Source: Zeugodacus cucurbitae (Eukaryota; Arthropoda; Insecta; Diptera; Tephritidae). Taken from it: a stretch of DNA of 64,000 bases. The stretch is taken from contig NC_071671.1 in the NCBI RefSeq assembly GCF_028554725.1, forward strand, positions 48,210,501 through 48,274,500, read 5' to 3'. The translations under genes and the position numbers were made by a program. The notes beneath the pieces are model-generated. The model was not told the origin of the DNA and ran no database searches. It worked only from the letters and a program-made list of their open reading frames with translations. Below, piece after piece: positions 12,050 through 24,595 of this stretch. The stretch's first letter is position 1, and every line of letters starts with the position of its first letter.

Positions 12050-12380
12050 ATGTGAGTTTGTAGTCATTTATTTGTATTCAGGTATTAAAAGTAATTATAT
12101 TTCTAAAGTGATATACACAAAGGAAAAGAGCTTAACTCGAATTTATTTGATAGTTTATGAGAACGGAGCATATAGTCCTTCCACCAGCAGACCACATCCT
12201 CCTTCGCAGACGGAAAGTTGACGCAGTCACGCTTTTAACCGCTATGTTCTTACCCATCGCATGTGATATTTCCAACGGCAGTACGCCATTAAATTCCATT
12301 TTTGGTTTTCAACTCGGACATTATGGTCGCATCCTTGTTGAACTCATCGTTCGATTCGATTTGAAGTGCGAAAAATCCTA
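12050..12380 (-). pseudogene. 3' fragment of the Myb/SANT-like gene
   Basis: About 12175-12380 matches, on the - strand, the region of the intact gene around 27950-28150 that encodes the segment between the DNA-binding domain and the coiled coil. About 12098-12165 matches its 3' flank (compare 27450-27515). Indels break the frame and the DNA-binding domain is absent. This is a passenger-gene remnant of one duplicated unit. Confidence 0.8.
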
Positions 12381-13036
12381 ACGAAACATCCTTACTTAAT
12401 GCATACCTTTCTCTAAATTTTAGTGACCGAATGATATAGAAAAACGAGTCTGCCAATTGTATTTCTTGGTTATTTGTTTTTACAGCGTTAGAGTACTTTT
12501 TGAGAGAGCGGACGTTAAGTCAATAGACTATGCTAAATAGTCGTTCAAACCTTGTTCGCTAATGTTAAATTTAGACCATCTTGATAACTGTTTTCATTGA
12601 GTTCACTCAGTATCACAAGTTTCCTTGAATATATCCAGTTCGTTTATGAAAATAGTAATCAGTAGCCGACCTAAGGGTTGGTTTATAATACTGGAAGTGA
12701 TACAATTCACTATCTAACGCAAAACTTTTTCTTTTTGCATTTGTGTTTTTTTATCAATTGAAGAGATATTGAAAAGACAAGATGTTGGTAAGCTAGACTT
12801 GAAACACTCTTCTCATTGTCCTTGATATCCCGCAGAGCAGTATGAACACATCCAGCGCTACACGATATAAAACGCGTTTGTTGTGATCTATTTTAATGGT
12901 TTTCGAAGCGTGTTCGTTGGATTTCTCACGCTTTCAAAGTCCAATAATATTTTTTGTTTACAAATTTGGTGATTCATCGTATTTATGTACATATGTTATA
13001 GGTACTTACACTGTTGTTAAGTAATTGAAGAAATCA
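12381..13036. other. Spacer upstream of OBP copy 3
   Basis: No gene seen. About 12490-12640 is shared with 24650-24800 and with 29590-29770, marking the join between the end of one unit and the start of the next. Confidence 0.45.
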
Positions 13037-13284
13037 ACTAGAGTGATTATAATTTTGTTTATAAAATTTTCCAACACCTAATCCTCACTCATGCAAAAAC
13101 TTAATCAATTTAAATACACCCATACACATACGCATATATAGAGCGCATAAATAAACGAATTACATCAAATGAAATAAACTTCAGGGTCGCTGAAGCGTGC
13201 GAGCATATAACATTTTTTGCCATTTTGCAAACCGTTATAGAACTTGATATAAAATGCCGATTCTGCAATTCTCAATCATCAGTT
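13037..13284 (+). promoter_or_regulatory. Promoter of OBP copy 3
   Basis: Copy of the conserved upstream block. TATAAAA lies at 13248-13254 and the initiator TCAGTT starts at 13279, so the TATA-to-initiator spacing is 33 nt. Confidence 0.7.
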
Positions 13285-13298
13285 GAAATCTGTAGTTT

Positions 13299-15020
13299 AT
13301 GAGCCAAGCTTCGAACATGAGGACTAACTTTGGATATTTTGTAGTGATTTTAGTATTTGTGGTGAGCAAGTTTTTGAAATAATTTCGCATTTGAACTTAA
13401 TAATTGTGAACTTAATAATTTTCCCAATTTTTTAGTGCTATGCCAGTGCCGAGGATAAAAGTGTAGATTGCAACAAGCCGCCACGTTATATTGTAAGTGA
13501 ATTTTGCTTTCGAATAAGCGAGTGAATCCATGAATCTTTTCAAAATGGAAGTTCCTTTTAAATTAAAGGGAAGTCCGAACTTCACCGAACAAGAATTTAG
13601 TGAAAGAAAGCGAAATTTAAGGAGATCATAGGATCCTCCATTCTTGGATAAGATGAAGAATCTAATTACAAACAAAGACAGAGAAAAAACAATTCTGCAT
13701 CGTTGATTTTGTCCGCAATTAATTTCAAGATCCCGCTGTGTTTCAAACTTAAATCACTACTGTTGTTGTTCATCTCGAGCGTTCGTGATCTAACAAGCTT
13801 AAGACACGCTTATTATTGTAATTCTTTTCCGGTATCAAGATGCATAATATCCGACTTCTTGCTGGCCAAAAGGTTTATACATCCGATTATAGGATCAAAG
13901 GGGTCGACTCTTATGCGTAATATTACATAAATATCTGCAGTTCAAGCAGCCAAGTACAGCAGCTCGGAGCTCAGAACTTCATTTAGCGTGAGACATTTAA
14001 TGAAGGTCTGTAGGAATTTGGAACTTGGTTTCCTAAATATGAAAATTACCATGCCTTTCGTAGCAGCCGCCGAACTTGATTTCTTTAATCGAAATTACAT
14101 ATTAGACAGTCAAGGAATGGAAATTAATAGTGCAGACACGAGTTGTGTTATATGCCTTGGTATTCTGGACAACGAATTACGCAACAGCTTAGACAATTCG
14201 GAAATTCAAGAGCTTAAAAGACATTATAACCCGATGACATTCGATAACATTTGCTTCAGATCCAAAAATACTCAGTAAATACTCAGGTTCTTTGTCGACA
14301 TACAGACTCTAGTTTCAGAAAAAACATTTACAAAACTAAACTGATATACTTCCATAAATTCATTGATCCACGCTCGTACAAAACTGTTTCTTTTTGATTC
14401 CACTACTTAACTATATACTCAAATATGTTCCCTTTAGCCGTTCCACATGTGCTGTTCAGTGCCTGATCTTAGTACCGAAGAGCTGATGAAGCAATGTGCA
14501 AAGTTTGACCATTCACAATATCAACATTATCCACCGCATATGCATGGCTTACATCATCATCCTGTAAGTGTTGAATTGCATATATGTACATTGGATTAAA
14601 ATATTTGAAACTAAATACCTTTCCTACCTGCCACGACAGTGTCTGATCGAGTGCATTTTCAATAAAACCGAAGTTATTAGCGATAACGGTGAACCGGATG
14701 TCGACAAATTTAGCGCTTTGCTCGACACAACCGTTAAGGATAATGAAGAAATGGCCGCCATTATGGAGGCAGCATTCGAGACGTGCGCAGAAAAAATGAG
14801 TGATTTGAAGGCGATGATCGCCGAAGAGATGAGCAAAAATCCGGAATATGCCGAGAAAATTACTAATCATAGCATGCAATCGGGTTGTTCGCCCTACGGC
14901 GCGATTCTGATGAAATGTGTTAATATGGAGACATTCGAAAAATGCCCCGCTTCTGCTTGGAATGATAGTACGGAATGTAACACGGTGCGCGACTTTATCA
15001 AGGAGTGTGAACATATTTAA
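13299..15020 (+). CDS. Plus-C odorant-binding protein, copy 3
   Basis: Exons 13299-13361, 13436-13492, 14438-14563 and 14640-15020, all phase 0, give about 208 residues. The signal peptide ends at Ala-Ser-Ala, and the twelve cysteines, the Cys-Pro motif and both N-glycosylation sequons are present. Exon 3 (42 codons) lacks the proline run of copy 1 but keeps a His/Tyr-rich linker with about eight histidines just before the fourth exon. The third intron is 76 nt, so retention would shift the frame, unlike in copy 2. A polyadenylation signal lies at 15133-15138. A long open frame on the opposite strand of exon 4 is a shadow. Confidence 0.9.
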
Positions 15021-16480
15021 ATTAAAGAAGTTCTTTGATTAAGAATTATTGTCGGATAGTTTTGAAGTAAGAGGATAGCAATTAATTGCAATATTATAAA
15101 GCAGAAATGTAATTTCTTAACCTTATATACTAAATAAAATCGATATTTACGAAAGAAGCCTCACTGAAATCTCCTTCTTCGTTAGACCTTGACAATTGCT
15201 GTTGGTTGACACAAAGCTTAAACAGTTGATGCCTTTACAAGAGTTCTCAGAGATGTGTCAAAGCTCAATTAAAAGGCATATACTTTTTTGAGTCAATTGT
15301 CAATTGCTCAACTGAGTGATGATTTATTTACTTTTTTGAACCACGATTCGAAATTATTTCTTGGTATCTGTTTTTTTTCTATAACACTTTTTGGGTAGGT
15401 TCTATACCTTACAAACATGTTCGAAATACTATTACGACCTCATAGACCTTAATAAAATACGTTTAGTATCGTTTGATATAAATGTATAATACATAATAGA
15501 TTTCTAGGCAGGGTTTAATATAACAATGCTATACTTAACATGAATTTGTTGTTAGGGGAATGTCTAGACAGTTTTCATTTTCTCTTGGCATTGAACTAAA
15601 TTATATTTAAGAACAAGAGCACGAATTTCACCCTTTTCAGCCTCCAAATTATATATAGTATTTATATCCAATATTATACGATCACTTAATTTTACTAAGA
15701 TATCTTACACATTGACCTGTTTATACGGCAAAAAACCAGCCGGAAGTTTGTCTCTAATTGTCTCCACTATTTATGTGTTCATAAGGCCTTGAAAAGTTAT
15801 ACAGCGATTTTGACAATTTTTAGATCAATGGCATTCTTTAAGTTATCTCAGAGATTGACCGATATTTTCGGTAAAATGTTAGCCATATACACTGAGAACC
15901 TGGGCTTTGAAAAGTTACAGTCCGATTTCGATAATTTTATATGACTTGAAAGATATTGAATAGGACGTCTCAGAGATTGACCAATATTATTGGTAAAATG
16001 TCCACCCTACGCACTGAGAGTCTTGTCGTACCTGAGGCCTAGAAAAATCGCAGACCGATTTCGACCATTATTCTATGATATTAATGCTTCTTAGGAATTT
16101 CTTTAGTCAATTAATGCACTCTTAGAAGGTTTCTTTTACTTTTGGAGGGCGGAACTGGTTACTATCTGAAATATAATATGTATGTATGTATATAGAAAGC
16201 TGAATTAACTAATAAGATTTATTAACGGAAGTCTTAACTTTAATTCATTTCACATCTTCGACTTCTCTTTCTTTTCAGAGACGCCAAATAAACCCCGAAT
16301 TTAAATAAATTCGTGATATTAATTTACAGATTTAGAGATTTCTCTTGATACAGGATATTAGCAGGATATTCATCACCTTAGGGACAACATCCAAACAGTA
16401 GTTAAGTATCTGTGCATTTTTTACATATTTTCCTTTCACTCTTTATTAACTGCCCTCCATTGCAATTCCGCCCCACAAAT
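15021..16480. other. Unit spacer between OBP copy 3 and the intact passenger gene
   Basis: This is the most complete version of the unit's spacer. It carries the OBP 3' flank (to about 15640), text shared with 7205-7310 and 22745-22900, an eroded repeat with several 'aaaagttacagtccgatttcga'-type lines (15780-16080), and the passenger gene's upstream flank from about 16357 (shared with 1-110 and 23305-23400). No coding frame seen. Confidence 0.5.
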
Positions 16481-16704
16481 CGCACCACACTTTCAATTTC
16501 CATTTCGCACGCAATGAAGTGTTAAATTCGATTTAAACTCCTTAACTCGCTTATCGACAGCTGTGCCAGCAGTCAGGCATGTGAGCAGCGCGCATGTGCG
16601 GTGGCAGCCACAAACAGCAATTTGCGGCATTTGCAACAGTATAATGCCGCTAGATTCTACTGGCGCTCAGTCGGGACTGCAAAGTGTTCGCGTGCAGACG
16701 CTTC

Positions 16705-18538
16705 ATGGAGATGGCTGCATTGGAACAAGAATTTGTCGATTTCTTCGCCGAGTGCAAGAAGCAAGGATTTAGCGCCGCCGAGATGCGTGCCATATGTCAG
16801 CCGTTGTTGCCACATCGCAGCAACAGATGTTGGGCGGTGACGTGCGCTTTGCTGGCTATCTTCGGTGCAGTATATCTACTCTACAATTGGTGCGATGAAT
16901 TTAGTTGGTTTGTCAGCGCCATCGGGCGGTTGTTGCTGCTACAGGTGTTACCCTATTGGGATTGGACTCCACTATATAATAGTCGCTGTCTGATTGAGCG
17001 TACTTTAGATAAGGTGGACTCGGGAAGTGTGTCATCCACCACGAAAATCCTGGAGCGCTATGAAACTGAAGCTGGGAATTGTGTGCTCTGTGAGACGTTG
17101 GGTGAGTACTGTTTAAAGTGTTTTAAAATAGTGCAGAATAAACGGTTTATATGAGAGAGTCAGATAGCAGAGGTCATTTAGAAACCTCGACATATTTCAC
17201 TTTTTAAGACAGTGATAGATTGAGGATTTCAATCTGGATTTCATTTAATCACTCGGTTTGATGTAGTCCACATAGCCGCAAGAAAAAAAATTTGCTTTTA
17301 TAGCAAGCTTTCCGAAATATCAAACTCCGCAAAGGAGATACGAGTTTTAGTGGATATTTTGGGGACTATTTCAGAATATACGAATACAGAGGAGTTGATG
17401 ACAAAACAAACTTAAGGCTGAGGGACTGGCATCTTCCTATTTTGGACATAATTTCAGACCCCACAAATACCGTCCAAAAATGGATTGGTTTGCATTTTAC
17501 ACTGTGTCCCGTTTTCAATTAATATTCTGGATGACTCTGCCCTATGTATCTTTGATAAATAGTGAGCTAACTTATTGAAGCATAATCTTAATATTGCCCA
17601 AAATGAGCATGTTCTATATATCGCCATGCAGATATTTTAGAGGTGAGCACGCTTCCACCTCGGAATTTGATATGATGCCAATATCGAATCAAAAATAAAC
17701 AGAATTTTTATTAGCTATTGATCCTCGACAAGCAATGACAAATTTCCCAATACTTTTTCTGCGTAAGAAAGTTGTTTGAAAAATATATCGAACTTGTGGA
17801 GATTGAATCCGGTAGGACACTCGACATAGACGAATAAGTGGCGTTAGGTCAAATATATAGCGAGGTCGTGATATGAATAATATTTTTTCACTTCCAGAAC
17901 GCATTCCCACATCGTCGAATATCACCTTCTCAATACTGGAATCTATGCATCTCGAACGTGGTTGGCCAGTGATTGTCACCGACTCGCATCAACCACTTAC
18001 GCTTAACACACTGCTCAATCAAATGTATAACTCGTCGCTGGATTTTCTGGAAAGTGATCCCTGTGATGTCTCAACGAATTTAATGCTGAAGAAGCTCTTT
18101 AACTTAGAACTGGCTTTGGAGAAGATCAAGAATACAACACCAACTAACAATAAATGGTTCCTACAATTACGTAATTGTCAGCGACGCGCTGTCAAGGCTT
18201 CGCGTCGCTTCGTCACAAGACCATACTACTATCCGCTACATCTTGAGCCATTCTACTCGAGTTGGGTGCTGCTGTCGCAGAACTATGCGAACGAAAAATT
18301 GCGAGAAATCTATTTACGTGGCTTGATCTTCGTTCAGCAGCTGAGCGGTCACTTTGATATACGTCTGCGACCGAAGCAACCCTGCCAAGAGCGTTGCCCT
18401 GTGGTGAATATACGTTTGGGTGCTGGAGAATGCTTGATTTTCTCCACGGATTTGTGGGTTTTCAGCTATGGTACTGAGACGATCGAAAGTAAACTCGTTT
18501 CGTTGGCGACAGTGTTGGAAATCGATTGGCAGTTGTAG
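16705..18538 (+). CDS. Single-pass membrane protein with possible cupin/JmjC-like lumenal domain (intact copy)
   Basis: Two exons, 16705-17101 and 17898-18538 (phase 1 junction), encode 345 residues. A charged, Cys-containing N-terminus of about 43 residues precedes one hydrophobic segment (about 44-62) and a second weaker one (about 70-83), which suggests a type II membrane protein with the large C-terminal part in the lumen. The second exon opens with a segment ending Arg-Gly-Trp-Pro-Val-Ile-Val. Near the C-terminus is Leu-Gly-Ala-Gly-Glu-Cys-Leu-Ile-Phe-Ser-Thr-Asp-Leu-Trp. These resemble the first and last strands of JmjC/cupin-8 domains, but no metal-binding HxD/E...H set was seen, so any enzyme activity is doubtful. 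Several N-glycosylation sequons follow the membrane segment. A polyadenylation signal is at 18579-18584. I do not recognise the gene by name, and the domain call is an inference. Confidence 0.8.
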
Positions 18539-18639
18539 AGGGAATAAATATTAATTTACATGTAACTGAGAATGTGTTAATAAAATAACAATAAATTAAA
18601 ATGGAAGTACAGTTGTACTCATTAAATTGTATTCAAATT

Positions 18640-19012
18640 TTTGTTTTCAAAATAATTGTATTTCTAAAGTTATATACACAGAGGAAAAGACCTTAACTGA
18701 AATTTGATAGTTTATGAGAACGGAGGATTGATTGCTAATTTCAGTATCTCAAAGAATAATTTAAGAATTCTAATGGTTTCTATTAGAATTGCATTTGTTC
18801 GTGATACAGCTCTTTTTGACACTGGATCTCCTCACGTTCCACTTTCAATTTGCACTCGAAATAGTCCTTCCACCAACAGCCATCCTCCTGCGCAGACGGA
18901 AAGTAAACGCATCACATCACACTTATTACCGCCAAGTTCGTACTCATTCGCACGTGATATTTCCAACGGCAGTTCATTGTCATTTAATTCCATTTTTGGT
19001 TGTTTCAACTAG
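18640..19012 (-). pseudogene. 3' fragment of the Myb/SANT-like gene
   Basis: About 18800-19012 matches the - strand coding region of the intact gene at about 27880-28110, covering part of the coiled coil and the acidic middle. About 18658-18722 matches its 3' flank. Small deletions break the frame, and the N-terminal DNA-binding half is missing. Confidence 0.8.
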
Positions 19013-19378
19013 TATCCCTGGGCTGAACCCAAGGCATATATGAGAACATCTACCATATCGCCTAGAAAAAGAAGATTTTGGTCTATCGATGTATTCTTAC
19101 ATAATTTATCTATAAACTAAGGGACTAATCAGTTAAAAAACTCTTGCCGTTACTTTCGATCCATTCTTTCTCCATTGAGAAGTACTATTTTCTATATCAT
19201 CAGTCTAGTCCGAAATGTTTAAGAAAATTATTTTAGTTGAAAGTAATGAACAACCTTTGTTAGTAAATTCACTTCACAGTTCTGATAAGTACTCCTCTAC
19301 GCAAATTTTCCACCAGCTTGTGAAGGAAACGATAAACTACACCACATTAATAGAGAACATGAAAAATATTTAATTATA

Positions 19379-19817
19379 GCGTTTTTAGAAAGGAGATAAT
19401 TGATCAATTCACCGGCCTCTGCTCGATTATATCGTTTTTAGACGGGAGCTAATTGATCAATTTACCGGCCTCTGCTCGATTAAAACGCTTATTAAGATCG
19501 ATTTACCATACAAAATAAAATCTACATTAATTTTTAATTGAATTTTAATGGACTTGAAAATGAAATGCAACTCTGCAACAAAAACGTACAATATACGTTC
19601 TTTGTCTTCGATTGGCTTAATTTTTTGATAAAAAAAGCTGCGGTAGATGTCGCTGCTAAAAATATTAATCAGCTGATGAAACTTACTAACTTCATATGAA
19701 AAGAAAAACCAAAATGTATAACAACTGATCGGTTATCGAGTAGCCGGCAGTATAAAACTAATAAAGCTTCTCAATAAAAATTTGAATTGATCAATTAATT
19801 TGGCTGTCTAAAAACGC
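19379..19817. mobile_element. Small inverted-repeat element (MITE) with a doubled left end
   Basis: The left end reads GCGTTTTTAGAAAGGAG followed by an AATTGATCAATT palindrome. The right end is its inverse, ending CTGTCTAAAAACGC, and both ends are flanked by TA. The left terminal repeat occurs twice in tandem (19379-about 19430 and about 19427-19485). An inner inverted pair, 'ctgctcgat' and 'atcgagtag', supports a folded structure. It is 439 bp with no ORF. TA flanks suggest mobilisation by a Tc1/mariner-type transposase, but the family is not identified. Confidence 0.65.
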
Positions 19818-20402
19818 TATTGGAAATCACAGAATTGTGTCAATATGTATACAAAAATTCATTGAAAGAGGGTATGCCCTGTATTGGTTACTTTTTATTA
19901 CGTGTAATACTTTGGCTCAGGACCTCAGTAACAATTTTATTTTGGAAAGCAGGCAAATTTTGGAAAAATGTGGAGTACAAATTCTCGTAATTCGATCGCA
20001 ATAGCAATATAAAATGAAAGTGATTTAAAAATAGCAATATCGCTCATGACTAATACAAACGCCGTAGTCATGTGCTCAAAACGAAACCGTTTTCCTTTTT
20101 GTTTTTGTGTTTTTTTTTTTTTAAATCAATTGAAGAATTTCCATACCTTCCAAGCTGTTGGTAAGCAAGACTTTTTCGAAACACTATTCTCATTGTCTTT
20201 GATAGTCCGCAGAGCAGTATGAACACATCTAGCACTACACGATATAAAATATTTGATGGTTTTCGAAGCGTGTTCGTTGGATTAATCATGCTTTCAAAGT
20301 CCAATAATATTTTTTGTTTACAAATTTGGTGATTCATCGTATTTATTATGTACATATGTATGTATATTCTAGGTACTTACATAGTTGTTAAGTAATTGAA
20401 GA
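19818..20402. other. Spacer upstream of OBP copy 4
   Basis: No gene seen. About 20160-20390 is shared with 12780-13025 (unit sequence before OBP copy 3). An A/T homopolymer run lies at 20111-20122. Confidence 0.45.
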
Positions 20403-20633
20403 GAGTGATTATAATTTTGTTTATCAACATTTTCAGCGCCAAACCGTCACTCAAGCAAAAACTTAATTAATTTCAATACACTCATACACATACACATATA
20501 TGGAGAGAACTGGGGTTCAATTCAGCGTCGCTGAAGCGTCGGAGCATATGACGTTTTTTGACATTTTTATCATTTACAAACCGCTATAGAACTTGATATA
20601 AAATGCCGATTCTGCACATCCCAATAATCAGTT
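20403..20633 (+). promoter_or_regulatory. Promoter of OBP copy 4
   Basis: Copy of the conserved upstream block with a deletion in its 3' half. TATAAAA lies at 20597-20603 and the initiator at 20628-20633, with the same 33-nt spacing. Confidence 0.7.
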
Positions 20634-20647
20634 GAAATCAATAGTTT

Positions 20648-22031
20648 ATGAGCCAAGCTTCGAATATGAGGACTAACCTTGGATATTTTGTTGTGATTTG
20701 TGTTTTGGGGGTGAGCTAGTTTGTGAAATAATTTCGCATTTGAGCTTCATAATTGTGTTTTTCACGATTTTTTTTAGTGCTATGCCAGTGCCGAGGATAA
20801 AAGTGTGGATTGCACTAAGCCGCCACCTTTCGTAGTAAGTTAATTTTATTTTCGAATACGCGTGTGAATCCATTAATCCTTTCAAAGTGGAAGTTTTTCG
20901 AAAAAATTTAAATTTAATGAAAGTCCGAACTTAACCGAACAAAAATTTAATGGGTGAAAGCGAAATTCTAAGAGATCGTAGGATCCTCATTCTTGGATAA
21001 CATCAAGAATATAATAACAAACAAAGGCAGAGCAAAAACCTTTCTGTATCCGCTGATCCCGCTGTTTTCCAAACTTAAACCATGTTATTGTAATTCTGAC
21101 CAAAAAGTTTATATATCCGATTATAGGATCAAAGAGGTCCACTCTTATGAGTAATATTGTATAAATAGCTGCAGTTCAAGGAGCCAAGTACAACAGCTGC
21201 TCAGATCTTCAGAGGTCTGTAGGAATTCTGAAACTTGGTTTGCTTAGGCCTAAATATACTCAGTATATACTCAGGTTCTTTGTCGACCTACAGACTCTAG
21301 TTTCGGAAATAGCTTTCACAAAACTAAACTGATCTACGTCCGTGTATTCATTGACCCATTGATACAAAAATGTTTCTTTTGATTTCACCACTTAACTATA
21401 TAATCACTCTCCCTTTAGCCACTGCACATGTGCTGCCACGTGCCTGACCTTAGTACCATAGCGCTGAAGGAACAATGTGCTGAATTTGCCAAACCGCCGA
21501 CACCACCACCGATGGGACGTGGCGGTCCAGCAAAGGTTGATCAGTCACATCCAACGCATATGCATGAACTACATCTACATCCCGTAAGTGCTGAGTTCCA
21601 TGTTGAGTAAAATATTTGAAATTAAATACCTTTTATTTCTGTTACAATAGTGCCTGATCGAGTGCATTTTCAATAAAACCGAAGTGTTTGGCGAGAATGG
21701 TGAACCCGATGTTGACAAATTTAGCACGTTGGTCGACACAACCGTTAAGGATAATAAGGAATTGGCCACCAGTATGAAAGAATCATTCGGGACTTGCGCT
21801 AAGAAAATGATCGTTTTGAAAGCGAATATTGCCGAAGAGAAGAGTAAAAATCCGGAATATGCCGAAAAGATGGCTAAACAAAACATGCAAATGGGATGTT
21901 CGCCCTTCGGTGCCATTCTAATGGATTGTGTTAATATGGAGACATTCAAAAATTGTCCCGTTTCTGCTTGGAATGATAGTACGGAATGTAATGCGGTGCG
22001 TGACTTTATCAAGGAGTGTGAGCATGTTTAA
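20648..22031 (+). CDS. Plus-C odorant-binding protein, copy 4 (divergent exon 4 core)
   Basis: Exons 20648-20710, 20778-20834, 21419-21583 and 21651-22031, all phase 0, give about 221 residues. Exon 3 encodes the same protein segment as copy 5, with a proline run and a His-containing linker. The middle of exon 4 instead carries many replacements relative to every other copy. For example, Ala-Thr-Ser-Met-Lys-Glu replaces Ala-Ala-Ile-Met-Glu-Glu, and Lys-Met-Ile-Val replaces the more usual Lys-Leu-Ser-Asp. All twelve cysteines and the Cys-Pro motif are kept. A polyadenylation signal lies at 22143-22148. The replacements lie in the helical core that would line a ligand pocket, so altered specificity or relaxed constraint are both possible. 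Confidence 0.9.
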
Positions 22032-23480
22032 ATTAACGAAGTTCTTTGATTAAGAATTATTGTCGGAGAGTTTTGGAGAAAGGCGATAGCAAATTATTGC
22101 AATATTATTAACAGAAATTTAATTTATTAACCGTATATATGAAATAAAATCGTTATTTCCGAAATAAGCCGTATTGAAATCTCCTTCTTTATTAGATTTT
22201 GACAATTGCTCAAAGATGTGTCAAAACTTAATTAAAATGTATCAGTAGGCCATGTGGCACATACTTTTGCGGGTAAAGCCATAATCGAACTATTACTCAA
22301 GTGGGTTTAATTTCTTTATTCGAAATGATTTCTTGATATCTGTTTGTTCCATCTATCTTGGTAAAAGACTACCTATCTCTTTGATAATTTCGGACTTTTG
22401 CTTTCTTTTTCAACGTTAGGGTCTTGCAGCGTTTTAAAATATTATAAAAGTAAAAATAATCTAATAAAATAGGTCTATTATAAATCTCGTAAACTTATAT
22501 TATCCCAAATAACGAATAACATTGTGGAATATTAAATTTTTATAAAACTTTTTGGTTCCAACATTCTGATAAGATCTTTTGGGCCATGGAAGTCAAAATG
22601 TCATCTGAACACAATATATTACCGATTTCTAGATAGGATTTAATATACCAATGTTATCCGTGGCAAAAACTTAAGATTAGCAGAATGTCAGATTTCATTT
22701 ACTTTTGGCATTGAACCCAACTATTCTTAAGAACATGAATCGATTTCAACTATTTCAGCCATCAAACTATATATTACTACGTTTACTTAATTTTACTGAG
22801 ATATCTTATATGTTGAGCGATTTGTGTGGCATAAAGCCAACCGAAAGTTTGAACCTCCTTATTTTAGGTATATTACGGCTGGGTAAGGTATTTATCCGAT
22901 TTTAACTAGTTATTATTGGCGCAGAGGCACATTATAAGGAGGAAAAGATTCCCTATGATATTTTATAAAATATAATATCAGCCATTTGCACTGAGAAGAC
23001 ATCATTGCCGATTTCAATATAACTGTTGTATGGAGGGTGGACCCGGTTGACCAGGTCTTATTATCCGAAATATTATATTATATAAAGAAAACTGATTTTT
23101 TTTGAAAATTTTGAATGTGAACATTCAAAACTATTTCTCAACATTTATGCCTATTACTTGTTCAAGAAGCTTTATTAACGGAAGTCTTAACTTTAATTCA
23201 TTTCACATCTTCCATTTCTCTTCCTTTTTAGAAACGCCATAATAAACCTTGAATTCTTTCCAATAAATTAGGGATATAAATTTACAAATTTAATTATTTC
23301 TCCTGATACATTAGCAGGATATTAATCACTGGAGGGGAACATGCAAACAGTAAATAAGTGTCTGCATTTTTTTATTCTTTAAATATTTTCCTTTCACTCT
23401 TTGTTAGCCGTCCTCCATGCATTATCGCCTACAAATCGCACCACACTTTCAATTTCCATTTCGAACGCAATGAAGTGTTA
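22032..23480. other. Unit spacer after OBP copy 4
   Basis: Contains the OBP 3' flank, unit text shared with 15590-15720 (about 22620-22880), an eroded GTCY-type repeat and, from about 23305, the 5' flank of the passenger gene. No convincing ORF. Confidence 0.45.
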
Positions 23481-23658
23481 AATTCGATTTAAACTCCTTA
23501 ACTCGCTTATCGACAGCTGTGCCAGCAGTCAGACATGTGAGTAGCGCGCATGTGCGGTGGTAGCCGCAAACAGCAACGTTCCGCCTTGCAACAGCTAACG
23601 CCGCTGGGTGCTAGTGGTTCTCATTCGGGACCGCGAAGTGTTCGCGTGCAGACGCTTC

Positions 23659-24595
23659 ATGGAGATGGCTGCATTGGAACAAGAATTTGTCGATTTCTTC
23701 GCCGAATGCAAGAAGCAGGGATTCAACGCCGCCGAGATGCGTGCTATATATGAGCCGTTGTTGCCACATCGCAGCAACAGATGTTGGGCGGTGGCGTGCG
23801 CTGTGCTGGCTATCTTCGGTGCCGTATATCTACTCTACAATTGGTGCGATGAATTTAGTTGGTTTGTCAGCGCCATCGGCCGGTTGTTGCTGCTACAGGT
23901 GTTACTCTATTGGGATTGGACTCCACTATATAATAGTCGGTGTCGGGAAGTGTGTCATCCACCAAGAAAATCCTGGGGCACTATGAAACTGAAGCTGGGA
24001 ATTGTGTGCTCTGTGAGACGTTGGGTGAGTATGGCTTAAGGGTATGTGCTAGTATGTTTTTTACTTTCTAAATAGTGCAGAACTAAGTACTTTTAATTTT
24101 ATTTGAAAATGAGCGGCTTATATGAGAGAGTCAGATATGAGAGGTCACTTAGAGACCTCGAAAAGATCGGTTTTCTGTTTCCATCAAGAATTTTAGGGTT
24201 TGAAATCGGTTTTATCCAATTTCGTTGGAATCTGGTCCACATAAATTGGCTTTAACTGCAAGTCTACCGAATGTGCGAACCCCGAAAAAGAGATACGAAA
24301 TTCTATGAATATCTGGGCTATTTCATAATGTCTTCACTTTTTAACTTAACGTAGAAGCCCAAATTCAGAGGAGAGAATAAATTTTATTTATTTAGCTTGA
24401 TCTTCGTGCAGCAGCTGAGCGGTCACTTTGATATACGTCTGCGACCGAAATAACCTTGTCAAGAGCGTTGCCCTGTGGTGAATATACGTTTGGGCGCAGG
24501 CGATTGCTTGGTTTTCTCTACGGACATGTGGGTTTTCAGCTATGGCACGGAGACGCTCGATAGCGACAGTGTTGGAAATCAATTGGCAGTTGTAG
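23659..24595 (+). pseudogene. Broken copy of the cupin-like membrane-protein gene
   Basis: The start codon, N-terminus, membrane segment and first 100 or so residues match the intact gene closely. At about 23942 a 31-nt deletion (relative to 16991-17021) shifts the frame. The intron follows, but the first 420 nt or so of exon 2 are missing and the match resumes only at about 24394. In that remainder a TAA (near 24450) replaces a Gln codon, and a further deletion sits near 24560. The final stop codon is still recognisable at 24593-24595. It may still be transcribed, as its 5' flank is well kept. Confidence 0.9.

Noticed and set aside
14469..15014. 181-codon open frame antisense to OBP copy 3, with similar antisense frames in the other OBP exon 4 copies
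   Set aside because: It lies opposite a spliced, cysteine-conserved coding exon and crosses its intron. The antisense openness is shared only because the sense exons are homologous.
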